Below, piece by piece: positions 16,059 to 23,561 of a stretch of 38,394 nt of DNA. The position numbers and the translations under genes were made by a program. Within the stretch, counting starts at the first letter, position 1; each line of letters opens with the position of its first letter. Under the pieces are notes generated by a model, which ran no database searches, was not told the DNA's origin, and saw nothing but the letters and a program-made list of their open reading frames with translations. The DNA is from an uncultured Lachnospiraceae bacterium (GTDB lineage: Bacteria > Bacillota > Clostridia > Lachnospirales > Lachnospiraceae), in NCBI GenBank assembly GCA_905199445.1, contig CAJKGK010000028.1:1-38394 (forward strand), written 5' to 3'.

Positions 16059-17447
16059 TTAACGAATGCAAAGACTGTCTGACATCACACAGCGCCGTCT
16101 CTTTGTAAATGTGCTGGCACTTGTAAGGCCTTCGCCGGTACGGCTCGCGATTGTAAATGTGCAGTAGCCTTCACCGCCAAATCCCAGCGCCGCATAAGAC
16201 GGTGCATTCTTGACAAGAATTGCCGTGTCAATGGCTTTGGCATATTTTGTTATATTATCAATATTTTTGGAATGAATATGCGCGGAATGGCGGTTGCCGT
16301 GCTCAAGCCATACAGCCTTTTCCACAGCGTCATCAAAATCCTTTGCCCGCACAATTCCCAAGATCGGCATCATTAATTCTTCTGCAATAAGCGGATGCTC
16401 TTTTTCACCTTCAAAAACGATGCAGCGGATATTATCCGGAACGGTTACACCGATCATTCCCAGAAGAGTCTTTGCATCCCGGCCCACACATTGACGATTT
16501 AACCCCTTTGGCGTAAGTACTGTCTTTGTAAGCAGATCCTGCTCCTCTTTGGAAATCCGGTAACAGCCCTGTTCGGTAACCATATAGTGCATCAGCGCAT
16601 CTGCAACGGAATCCAGGGCTACGATTTCCTTTTCCGCAATACACGGAAGATTATTATCAAAGGTACAGCCATTGACAATATCTTCGGCCGCTTTACGGAT
16701 ATCCGCGGTTTCATCTACCAGCGCCGGCGGATTACCCGCACCTGCACCGATGCCTCGTTTTCCGGAGGACAACACAGCAGTAACAACTCCTGGACCGCCT
16801 GTGGCGGCAATCAGGGGAATATCCTTGTGCTTCATCATTATAGCACTCGTCTCCAGTGTAGGTTTTTCCACGGTACAGGCCACGTTGTCCGGGCCTCCGG
16901 CTTCAATAGAAGCCTCGTTGACAAGGTTAATGGCATAAATTGATGTTTTAATCGCCTGAGGATGGGGGTTAAAAACAACTGTATTTCCGCCGGCAATCAT
17001 GCCGATGGAATTACACAAAATCGTCTCGCTGGGATTGGTACACGGTGTAATGGCGCCAATGACACCAAAAGGCCCCATCTCCACCAGGGTCAGGCCTCTG
17101 TCACCGGACCAGGCGGTTGTTGTAATATCTTCTGTGCCCGGTGTTTTTTCAGCCACCAGACGGTGTTTTAAAATTTTATGTCCCACATTGCCCATGCCGG
17201 TTTCCTCTACGCCCATGCGGGCAAAAGTTTCGGCATTTTCAATGATTTTTTTACGAATATTTGAAATAATTTTTTCTCTCTGGTCCATGGACATTTTCTG
17301 AACCAGCCTCTGAGCCGCCTTTGCATGCTCAATGGCATCATTCATATCTTGAAAAACGCCGTGGCTGCCTGCAGACGTCTGCTGCAGATTCATCTTGGCC
17401 ACAACCGATTTTACAATGTCCTGAACCAGCCGTTCATTCAGTTCCAA
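16059..17447 (-). CDS. pduP: CoA-acylating propionaldehyde dehydrogenase (PduP/EutE), 462 aa
   Basis: Oxidises propionaldehyde to propionyl-CoA with NAD+ in the compartment lumen. Residues 3-19 (LNERLVQDIVKSVVAKM) form the encapsulation peptide, then comes a linker (QQTSAGSHG). The catalytic cysteine is C269 in the EutE/PduP-specific motif TFDNNLPCIAEKE. VEMGPFGVIGAITPCTNP, IAATGGPGVVTAVLSSGK and GIGAGAGNPPALVD are family blocks. Length is normal. The start overlaps the end of the PduO-like gene by 10 bp, with a ribosome binding site inside that gene. Confidence 0.97.
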   Translation of the reverse strand: MELNERLVQDIVKSVVAKMNLQQTSAGSHGVFQDMNDAIEHAKAAQRLVQKMSMDQREKIISNIRKKIIENAETFARMGVEETGMGNVGHKILKHRLVAEKTPGTEDITTTAWSGDRGLTLVEMGPFGVIGAITPCTNPSETILCNSIGMIAGGNTVVFNPHPQAIKTSIYAINLVNEASIEAGGPDNVACTVEKPTLETSAIMMKHKDIPLIAATGGPGVVTAVLSSGKRGIGAGAGNPPALVDETADIRKAAEDIVNGCTFDNNLPCIAEKEIVALDSVADALMHYMVTEQGCYRISKEEQDLLTKTVLTPKGLNRQCVGRDAKTLLGMIGVTVPDNIRCIVFEGEKEHPLIAEELMMPILGIVRAKDFDDAVEKAVWLEHGNRHSAHIHSKNIDNITKYAKAIDTAILVKNAPSYAALGFGGEGYCTFTIASRTGEGLTSASTFTKRRRCVMSDSLCIR

Positions 17448-17941
17448 GAGATGACCTCCTTTAGCATAGACTTTCCATAAGCCGCCAGGCAGGTATCCTG
17501 GTCGGCCGTTCCACCGCTGACACCAATGGCTCCAATCAGACAGTCATGAACAAACAAAGGTTCTCCGCCGCCAAAAATAACAATCTTTCCCTGATTGGTA
17601 TGCTGGATACCATAAAGTGCTTTTCCCGGTGCCGCAAGCTGTGCCAGGGCAGCGGTAGACATCTTAAGTCCTGCACTTGTAAATGTTTTATTCAGCGCAA
17701 TGTCAAAGCTGGCCACAAAGGCATCGTCCATACAGTGAACAGCTACAGGCCGGCCTTTATCGTCGGACACGGCAACCACAGCTGCCACACCCATCTTTGC
17801 CGCCTTTTGCTCAACCGCTTCAATCAGCGCAACCGCCAAAGCCAATGTCATCTTCGGTGACTGCGCCTGTCTGGCAACCTGCCCCAGCGTTTCTGTGACC
17901 ACTTTTTTGATCACAGCCTCATCATAGTTTGCTTCCATCAT
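17438..17941 (-). CDS. PduO C-terminal/GlcG-HbpS-like (DUF336) protein, 167 aa
   Basis: The core from about residue 30 (MTLALAVALIEAVEQKAAKMG to IGAIGVSGGTADQD) is the HbpS/GlcG/PduO-C fold, which binds heme or cobalamin in studied members. The adenosyltransferase half of PduO is absent, as expected beside a B12-independent dehydratase. Residues 4-24 (ANYDEAVIKKVVTETLGQVAR) look like an encapsulation peptide, so the protein is probably inside the shell. Its exact role is unknown; a redox function together with PduS and PduT is possible. The start overlaps the aldolase stop by ATGA. Confidence 0.88.
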   Translation of the reverse strand: MMEANYDEAVIKKVVTETLGQVARQAQSPKMTLALAVALIEAVEQKAAKMGVAAVVAVSDDKGRPVAVHCMDDAFVASFDIALNKTFTSAGLKMSTAALAQLAAPGKALYGIQHTNQGKIVIFGGGEPLFVHDCLIGAIGVSGGTADQDTCLAAYGKSMLKEVISWN

Positions 17942-18747
17942 GACATTCCCAGCTGAGCCATAACCTTTTTTGTAATTTCTGCTACAAGGTCAGCGTCTGC
18001 TGTCTGTGAAGATGCCCCGCAGGAACAGGAGCCGCCGCATGTATGGCAGCTTGGTTTGCCTTCTTTATTATTAATACATACATTAGCCGGATGTTTACCA
18101 GTCATGCCAAACTGTCTGCGGATTTCGTAAAGTCTCTGAACCTGTTCTTCGGAAAGTTCCTTAGGACCGCCAAGCATCTTAGACTGATATAATAACTGTG
18201 CATAAAATTCCACAGATTCCATTTTGTGGTACGCAGAAAGCAGAGAGTCCGAATAGGACAGTGCGCCATGATTAGCCAGAAGCACTGCATCAAAATACTG
18301 AAGATATTTGGAAACTGCATCTGGAATTTCTTCTGTGGAAGGTGTACCGTATTCAGCGATTGGCACACAGCCCAGCGCAATGACTGCTTCAGGCATAATC
18401 GGCTGTGTTAAAGGAATACCTGCAATGGCAAAACTTGTCGCATACATAGGATGCGCATGAACAACAGATTTAACATCCGGTCTTTCTTTGTAAACTCTCA
18501 TATGCATCTTAATCTCAGATGATGGTTTAAAACCTGCATTAGCCTGAATCACTTCACCCTTTTCGTTTACCTTACAAATATATTCCGGTGTCATAAAGCC
18601 TTTGCTTACACCTGTCGGTGTACATAAAAATTCATGATCATTAAGTTTTACGGAAATATTTCCGTCATTGGAAGCAACCATACCTCTGTTATAAATTCTT
18701 TTGCCGATTTCGCAAATCTCTTTCTTGATTTCGTATTCGTTCTGCAT
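17938..18747 (-). CDS. Class II aldolase (L-fuculose/rhamnulose-1-phosphate type) with C-terminal encapsulation peptide, 269 aa
   Basis: Cleaves a deoxyketose 1-phosphate to dihydroxyacetone phosphate and lactaldehyde. The catalytic Glu is E78 (KPSSEIKMH), and the zinc ligands are H97, H99 (VVHAHP) and H160 (ANHG). After the aldolase fold (about residue 215) comes a Cys-rich linker with C234, C237, C241 and C243, and then an amphipathic helix (DADLVAEITKKVMAQLGM) that is an encapsulation peptide at the C-terminus. The gene opens the second microcompartment operon. Fuculose versus rhamnulose phosphate cannot be decided from sequence. Confidence 0.93.
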   Translation of the reverse strand: MQNEYEIKKEICEIGKRIYNRGMVASNDGNISVKLNDHEFLCTPTGVSKGFMTPEYICKVNEKGEVIQANAGFKPSSEIKMHMRVYKERPDVKSVVHAHPMYATSFAIAGIPLTQPIMPEAVIALGCVPIAEYGTPSTEEIPDAVSKYLQYFDAVLLANHGALSYSDSLLSAYHKMESVEFYAQLLYQSKMLGGPKELSEEQVQRLYEIRRQFGMTGKHPANVCINNKEGKPSCHTCGGSCSCGASSQTADADLVAEITKKVMAQLGMS

Positions 18748-18808
18748 TGTAGATACTCCTCCTTAAAAATCCATAAGATCGTTTGTTTTATGTTGTTTTA
18801 ATGTGTTA

Positions 18809-18837
18809 ATTTTACATCAATTCCATCAATGCGTCAA
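18809..18837 (-). promoter_or_regulatory. Sigma-A-type promoter of the aldolase-shell operon
   Basis: On the minus strand TTGACG (18837-18832), a 17-nt spacer and TAAAAT (18814-18809) lie about 60 nt before the aldolase ATG. This shows that the locus is read from at least two promoters. Confidence 0.8.
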
Positions 18838-18852
18838 TATAATATGTGGTAT

Positions 18853-18865
18853 TTTGTTGATTTTT
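18853..18865 (-). promoter_or_regulatory. Shared regulatory box upstream of the aldolase promoter
   Basis: On the minus strand AAAAATCAACAAA lies 15 nt before the -35. It matches the box at 23384-23396 of the dehydratase promoter at 12 of 13 positions and similar distance, so it is a candidate activator or DeoR-type site. Confidence 0.55.
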
Positions 18866-18883
18866 CTTAAAATTAATGTGGTT

Positions 18884-19357
18884 TTAATTTGTTTCCTCTT
18901 TTATCGCCTGTTCCCACGGCAAAACATCTCCGGGTTCTTTTAAGTATTCCAGCAGATCGGCCACGCCTTCCCCTGTTTTGGAATCCACATAAAATATTTT
19001 TTTACAGCCTGCCAGCATCAGCCATCGTCTGGCTCTGTCTATATTTCCTTCCCGGTCATCTGCCTTTGTCACAATACCGATCACATCCCGGTTAACCATG
19101 CATGTAATATTGGGCGGATAAAGGGAAAATGGTTCCGTAGATGCAAGCAAAAGTCCAACGACATCAGCCTCATAGGCATACAGGGCCAGAGCATACCCCA
19201 GCTGCTTTGTCTGTATATATTCTCCAGGCGTATCGATAATCACATCAAAATGATTCACATATTGAGTCTTATGATATCGGATTTTATCTCCCTTTAAGGC
19301 CTGAGTCAGGGTTGTCTTACCACACTCGCTGCGGCCCATGAGTACAATTTTTTTCAT
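18884..19357 (-). CDS. EutP/PduV-family small GTPase-like protein, 157 aa
   Basis: A Ras-like P-loop protein of microcompartment loci. Walker A is GRSECGKTT at residues 8-16, then IIDTPGEYIQTKQLGYALALYA (switch region), and the base-specificity motif VTKADD. PduV is reported to link microcompartments to intracellular positioning, and EutP is reported to have acetate kinase activity; which applies here is unknown. No acetate kinase gene is visible, so an acyl-phosphate role is worth considering. It is the last gene of the dehydratase operon. Confidence 0.93.
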   Translation of the reverse strand: MKKIVLMGRSECGKTTLTQALKGDKIRYHKTQYVNHFDVIIDTPGEYIQTKQLGYALALYAYEADVVGLLLASTEPFSLYPPNITCMVNRDVIGIVTKADDREGNIDRARRWLMLAGCKKIFYVDSKTGEGVADLLEYLKEPGDVLPWEQAIKEETN

Positions 19358-19411
19358 CCCATACCGCTCCTTTTATCTTTGGCAAGTCTTATATCCGGGA
19401 ATTTGCATGTC

Positions 19412-19789
19412 TTATGTCCGGGTAATGGGACAGACACAAAAACCCAGAACTTCCTGGACATATTCAGTCAGAGCCCGAAGCGCCGCCTCCACCTCCGAAA
19501 CTGTCCCTGTCACAATAAGCGTACCGCTGAACCGGTCCACAAACCCCAGCTCAACGCCTGCGGATTTTATGGCAATGTCTGCAATAATAATCGCCGTTTC
19601 CGCAGGACTGATCGTCACAATGCCAATGGCAGATTTGGAATAATCCACCGCAGGATCCAGTCCCAGCTTTTCATACAGCACCTTGTCCGGGTTGGCAATC
19701 ACATGGGCAATGGTAATTTGTTTGCCCGGTACCAGTTCCTGCACAATTCGCATTTTTTCTTCGTTTGTCAGCACATTTTTAAAATCCAT
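19412..19789 (-). CDS. PduU/EutS-like circularly permuted BMC-H shell protein, 125 aa
   Basis: The segment MRIVQELVPGKQITIAHVIANP is the N-terminal signature of EutS/PduU. The BMC core follows, in permuted order (AIGIVTISPAETAIIIADIAIKSAGVELGFVDRFSGTLIVTGTVSEVEAALRAL is read in 73-125). PduU binds PduV in Salmonella; here the two genes are also adjacent. The ribosome binding site (GGAGG) lies within the end of the activase gene, whose stop is 3 nt away. Confidence 0.95.
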   Translation of the reverse strand: MDFKNVLTNEEKMRIVQELVPGKQITIAHVIANPDKVLYEKLGLDPAVDYSKSAIGIVTISPAETAIIIADIAIKSAGVELGFVDRFSGTLIVTGTVSEVEAALRALTEYVQEVLGFCVCPITRT

Positions 19790-19792
19790 GGG

Positions 19793-20584
19793 TCAGCCTC
19801 CGATCTGACATTCAATGTCTGTCACCTGACGTACGGCCCGTAAAAGCGTTTCCATCTTCTCCACGGTGGGCGGTACAATATGGGCCATTGTATATGTTCT
19901 GCCAAGGCCTTCGTATTTATCCTGTCCCAGACGATGATAAGGCAAAAGATGGATTCTTTTTACATTTCCGATTTTTTGGGCAAAACGGGCAATATCCTGA
20001 ATTTCGCCCTCCGTATCATTAAACGTAGGGACAACCGGAATGCGTATACTTAATTCGGTCCGCCCGTCCGCTCCAATTTTAGCAGCATTTTCAAGTATCA
20101 GTTCATTGGATCGTCCGGTAAAGCTTTGATGCTTTTGCGGGTTCATATGCTTAATGTCCAAAAGATACTGATCCAAATAAGGCAAAATAGATTCAATCAC
20201 TTCATATTTTGCACAGCCCATACTTTCAAGGGCTGTCGTCAATCCTCTGTTTTTTGCTTCCCTTAAAAGAGCCAGGGTAAACTGGGGCTGACAAAGGCTC
20301 TCACCACCAGACAGGGTCAGGCCGCCGCCGGAACGACGATAGTAAGGCCGATCCCGTTCCACAATATCCAAAACCTCTCCAACCGTCACATCCTGGCCGA
20401 TGGTTTTTGGCTTTCCCTGAACTGTCATTGTTTCAATATTAAATTCCTGAGACTCAGGATTGCAGCACCAGCGGCATCGAAGGACACAGCCCTTTAAAAA
20501 GACAATGGTTCGTATACCGTAACCGTCATGGATGGAATATCTCTGAATATCAAAAATCCGTCCCCTGACATCTGCATCGTTCAT
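19793..20584 (-). CDS. Glycyl radical enzyme activase (radical SAM), 263 aa
   Basis: Installs the glycyl radical on the adjacent dehydratase using SAM and a [4Fe-4S] cluster. The cluster motif CxxxCxxC is C33, C37, C40 (CVLRCRWC), preceded by SIHDGYGIRTIVFLKG as in PFL-activating enzymes. GGGLTLSGGESLCQP is the SAM-binding region. Most activases of GRE diol dehydratases carry an inserted ferredoxin-like domain with extra cysteines; here only about 25 residues without such cysteines follow the motif. The ATG at 20584 is preferred over the GTG at 20590 because AGGTGAG fits it. Confidence 0.94.
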   Translation of the reverse strand: MNDADVRGRIFDIQRYSIHDGYGIRTIVFLKGCVLRCRWCCNPESQEFNIETMTVQGKPKTIGQDVTVGEVLDIVERDRPYYRRSGGGLTLSGGESLCQPQFTLALLREAKNRGLTTALESMGCAKYEVIESILPYLDQYLLDIKHMNPQKHQSFTGRSNELILENAAKIGADGRTELSIRIPVVPTFNDTEGEIQDIARFAQKIGNVKRIHLLPYHRLGQDKYEGLGRTYTMAHIVPPTVEKMETLLRAVRQVTDIECQIGG

Positions 20585-20686
20585 TAACACTCACCTGGCT
20601 TTCATTTTTAGCATTTATCTTAATTATTTATTTGTTTTCTTAATATTGGCATTGACCTGCTGCCAGGCCCTATTTGTTATTTACCC

Positions 20687-23215
20687 TTAAAATCCCTGCT
20701 GCTCTGTTCGATTGATAATATCATCCTGAAGCGAACGGGAAAGGGTTGTAAACAGCGCACTGTAACCGGCCACGCGGACAACAAGATGGCGATAATTTTC
20801 CGGATGCTTCTGGGCGTCCAGAAGGGTCTCTCTGCTGACCACATTAAACTGCATATGGCTGCCTTTTTGATCAAAATAAGAACGGATCAGCGCCACAAAT
20901 TTTTCCAGGCCCGCCCGGCCGCTTAAAGCCGACGGATGGAACTTCTGGTTAAATAAGGTGCCATTGGAAGCAATATAATGATCCAGCTTTGATACCGAAT
21001 TAGCTGCCGCTGTGGGACCATGTACATCTTTTCCCGCAGAAGGCGAAACACCATCCGCAACCGGCCGGTGAGCCAGACGCCCATCCGGGGTCGCCCCGGT
21101 TTGAGCACCTAAAGGAACATTGGCCGACACAGGATATAGCCCGGCCTGGAACATACCGCCTCTTGGGTTTTTGTAGGTTTCCAAAGGTTTTGTATAGGTA
21201 TAGGCCACATCTCTGGCAAAGGCATCTACCTCCGGAATATCATTTCCAAATTTAGGCACAGCCTCGATCATTTCCAGAAGCTTCCCATATCTGGCCCTGC
21301 TTTCCTCGGATGTACTCTCCTGAATCACGGTTTTTAATATAGAAGAAATCTCATCACCTGTCACGGTTTTGCCTGCCGACTGCAGCGTCTTAATGATCTG
21401 AACCGCAATACCTGCGGCATCCTCCGGTTCAAGTCCCTGACCGTAGTTTTGGACAAGTGCCCGTTTATATTCACCCATAGTCACTTTTTTCTCATCATAG
21501 ACAAGCGTTTTAATGGCATAGAGCGAATCCGCCATATTGGCCACACCAAAGCCCTGAGGACCGGTAAAGTTATAAACAGCACCGCCTTCCTGAACGGTTT
21601 TGCCCCGCTTCATACAATCATCCACCATGCAGGAAAGAAACGGCAGCGGACAACGTTTGGCATGAGCCACATCAATGGCATTATCTGCATTAACAAGAAG
21701 CCCTATATTATACTGCATCTGCGCCTTATAAGCATCGTAAAATTCTTCGAAGGTGGCCATGTTTTCCACATCCCCGGTCTGAACACTGATCTGCTCCCCC
21801 TGATCCATACCGTTGGAAAATACCAGTTCCAGCGGACGGCACATATTAAAAAATGCGGCATCATGCCAGCCTTCCGTTTTGCCCGCCTTCTGAGGCTCCA
21901 CACAGCCGATAATATTGTATTCTCTTGCATCGGCCAGCGTAAGCCCCCGATTAAGCAGAGACGGAATAATCACCTCATCATTATAATAAGCCGGAAGCCC
22001 CACACCGGTTCGCGTCAATGTGGCCGCCTTAATCAAAAACGCATGCGGCGAGCCATTCCAAACCCGCACCGACAGAGACGGCTGAGGCAGCTGGGTGTGC
22101 AAAGAAGCCTCGATACACATACACGAAAGGTCATTGGTCACATCCTCTCCTTCGGCGTTTTGCCCGCCTGCAATCAGGTTCTGGAACAGGCTGTAACCAG
22201 CAAAACCTTCGGCTGAGGCAGCATCTCTGCACTTGTTAAGATCATTTAATTTTATCCATATACAATCCATCAACTCCTGGGCCTTTTCCCTGGTAATTCT
22301 GCCTTCATCCATATCTTTTCTGTAATACGGATACATATACTGATCAAACCGTCCGGGAGAAATGGAATGGCCGCTGGATTCGATCTGAAGGAGCTGCTGA
22401 ACAAACCAGAACGACTGACAGGCCTCATAAAAATTTTGTGCCCCTTTCGCCGGTACATTTTTGCAGTTACGGGCAATCTGTAAAAGTTCTTCTTTACGGG
22501 TCAGATCCTGACATTTGTCCGCCATCTTCTGCGCCAGAACCGCATAACGGCCGGCATAATCGATGGCAGCCTGACAGCTGATCATCACAGCCTCAAGAAA
22601 ATGAGATTTTGTCACATAATCCGCATCAAAAACATGGCATTTTGAAAGCTCAGTTCTGGCCTCCTCCATAATTCCTCCAAAACCGATGGCCAGAACCTTC
22701 TCATACTGCACCGTCACATGCCCCACGCCATTATAAAAATAGTTTCCTGGTGTAAATATATGGTGTTCAATGGCTCTGATGGCCTCGGGTGCCATGTAAG
22801 CGGTGGCCAGATCACTGGTTGTTTTGCCTTTCCAATATTTATGAACTTCTCTGAGTGCCTTTTTAGTTTCCTCAGAAATGTAAAATGGATCCGCGCTGCG
22901 CCTTTCAACTGTGTCAAACTCGGCTTCCAGCCATTCAAAAGAAAATTCCGGATATGTCTGACAGCTTCTTGGGGCAATGGTTGTACTTCCCACAATCAGC
23001 TCCAGATCACGGATAATAATAGGAATATGCTTTAAAATATGCTCAAAGGCACGGGCACGTCGAATCACCATAGGCTCATTTTCCGTTGCCATATAAGATT
23101 GAGTCAGCAGCACAGCCCTGGCCGCCTCGATTTCCGGCATCTTAGCATACAGATGATCAATCAGTTTTTGTATACGGTCACTTTTTTTAATTTCTCCGCT
23201 GTAAAAACCTTCCAT
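20687..23215 (-). CDS. Glycyl radical 1,2-propanediol (glycerol-type) dehydratase, 842 aa
   Basis: B12-independent dehydration of (S)-1,2-propanediol to propionaldehyde. The active-site Cys and Glu are C438 and E440 (IIGCVEPQ). H166 (GVGHVTVQYE), H283-S284 (SGHSISPGRFDQY) and D452 (EGWHDAAF) are the diol-binding residues known in the Roseburia propanediol and Clostridium glycerol dehydratases. The glycyl radical is G817 in VRVAGYSALF. Length is that of the unextended enzyme, with no separate N-terminal encapsulation peptide. Choline lyase is unlikely because the diol-type histidines and HDAAF segment are present. It is the first gene of its operon, with a good RBS (GGAAAGGAG). Confidence 0.95.
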   Translation of the reverse strand: MEGFYSGEIKKSDRIQKLIDHLYAKMPEIEAARAVLLTQSYMATENEPMVIRRARAFEHILKHIPIIIRDLELIVGSTTIAPRSCQTYPEFSFEWLEAEFDTVERRSADPFYISEETKKALREVHKYWKGKTTSDLATAYMAPEAIRAIEHHIFTPGNYFYNGVGHVTVQYEKVLAIGFGGIMEEARTELSKCHVFDADYVTKSHFLEAVMISCQAAIDYAGRYAVLAQKMADKCQDLTRKEELLQIARNCKNVPAKGAQNFYEACQSFWFVQQLLQIESSGHSISPGRFDQYMYPYYRKDMDEGRITREKAQELMDCIWIKLNDLNKCRDAASAEGFAGYSLFQNLIAGGQNAEGEDVTNDLSCMCIEASLHTQLPQPSLSVRVWNGSPHAFLIKAATLTRTGVGLPAYYNDEVIIPSLLNRGLTLADAREYNIIGCVEPQKAGKTEGWHDAAFFNMCRPLELVFSNGMDQGEQISVQTGDVENMATFEEFYDAYKAQMQYNIGLLVNADNAIDVAHAKRCPLPFLSCMVDDCMKRGKTVQEGGAVYNFTGPQGFGVANMADSLYAIKTLVYDEKKVTMGEYKRALVQNYGQGLEPEDAAGIAVQIIKTLQSAGKTVTGDEISSILKTVIQESTSEESRARYGKLLEMIEAVPKFGNDIPEVDAFARDVAYTYTKPLETYKNPRGGMFQAGLYPVSANVPLGAQTGATPDGRLAHRPVADGVSPSAGKDVHGPTAAANSVSKLDHYIASNGTLFNQKFHPSALSGRAGLEKFVALIRSYFDQKGSHMQFNVVSRETLLDAQKHPENYRHLVVRVAGYSALFTTLSRSLQDDIINRTEQQGF

Positions 23216-23235
23216 TTATACTCCTTTCCCATAAC

Positions 23236-23307
23236 GCCGGTCATACCTGGAAGCCCCAAAAATCATTTCACATCAGCGTTTAAATCCCAGGGTCAAGGTA
23301 TGCCGGC
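23236..23307 (-). promoter_or_regulatory. Long-range hairpin in the dehydratase mRNA leader
   Basis: On the minus-strand RNA CCGGC then AGGTAT's partner arms form an 11-bp stem: 23303-23307 with 23236-23240, and 23296-23301 with 23243-23248, with a 1/2-nt internal loop. It encloses about 47 nt and ends 20 nt before the start codon. The leader is about 115 nt long. Confidence 0.5.
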
Positions 23308-23336
23308 CATATGCCTGCTTATGTAAGATTATGATT

Positions 23337-23366
23337 ATTATACGCCGTCTTAGCAGAAGATGTCAA
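23337..23366 (-). promoter_or_regulatory. Sigma-A promoter of the dehydratase operon
   Basis: On the minus strand a perfect TTGACA (23366-23361), an 18-nt spacer and a perfect TATAAT (23342-23337). This is the strongest-looking promoter in the window, so repression is probably needed to control it. Confidence 0.88.
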
Positions 23367-23383
23367 TAAATACAACATGATTA

Positions 23384-23396
23384 TTTGTTGGTTTTT
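23384..23396 (-). promoter_or_regulatory. Shared regulatory box upstream of the dehydratase promoter
   Basis: AAAAACCAACAAA on the minus strand, 17 nt before -35, inside a longer AACAA-rich direct repeat region (23384-23405). It matches the aldolase promoter box at 12 of 13 bases. Confidence 0.55.
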
Positions 23397-23459
23397 GTTG
23401 TTTGTCCGGCACATATCAAACACAATCCCAAAATGAAGTGACTTTTCAGAGAAACCCTC

Positions 23460-23488
23460 TTGACAAATCTTATGGCCGGGAACATACT
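23460..23488 (+). promoter_or_regulatory. Sigma-A-type promoter of the PHP gene
   Basis: TTGACA (23460-23465), a 17-nt spacer and CATACT (23483-23488) on the plus strand lie about 73 nt before the ATG. Confidence 0.6.
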
Positions 23489-23561
23489 AAAAATAAAATA
23501 ACCCGATCAGCAGTCACTGACAGGGTTTTAAATCAACGGACACAAACAAAGAGGAATTTTT

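Larger units (their letters stand above)
23216..23561. other. Divergent intergenic region between dehydratase and PHP genes
   Basis: This 346-nt region has no gene. It holds the dehydratase leader and promoter, a regulatory box and a plus-strand promoter, which are listed separately. I see no small ORF with a ribosome binding site in it. Confidence 0.7.

Noticed and set aside
21449..22216. 255-codon open frame on the plus strand
   Set aside because: It lies antisense to the dehydratase, has no family motifs, and is rich in His, Arg and Ile as expected for a shadow of a coding strand.
20687..23215. Choline trimethylamine-lyase or pyruvate formate-lyase assignment
   Set aside because: The diol-type residues H166, H283-S284 and HDAAF and the locus genes (aldolase, PduP, PduL) fit propanediol dehydratase better; PFL would have adjacent active-site cysteines.
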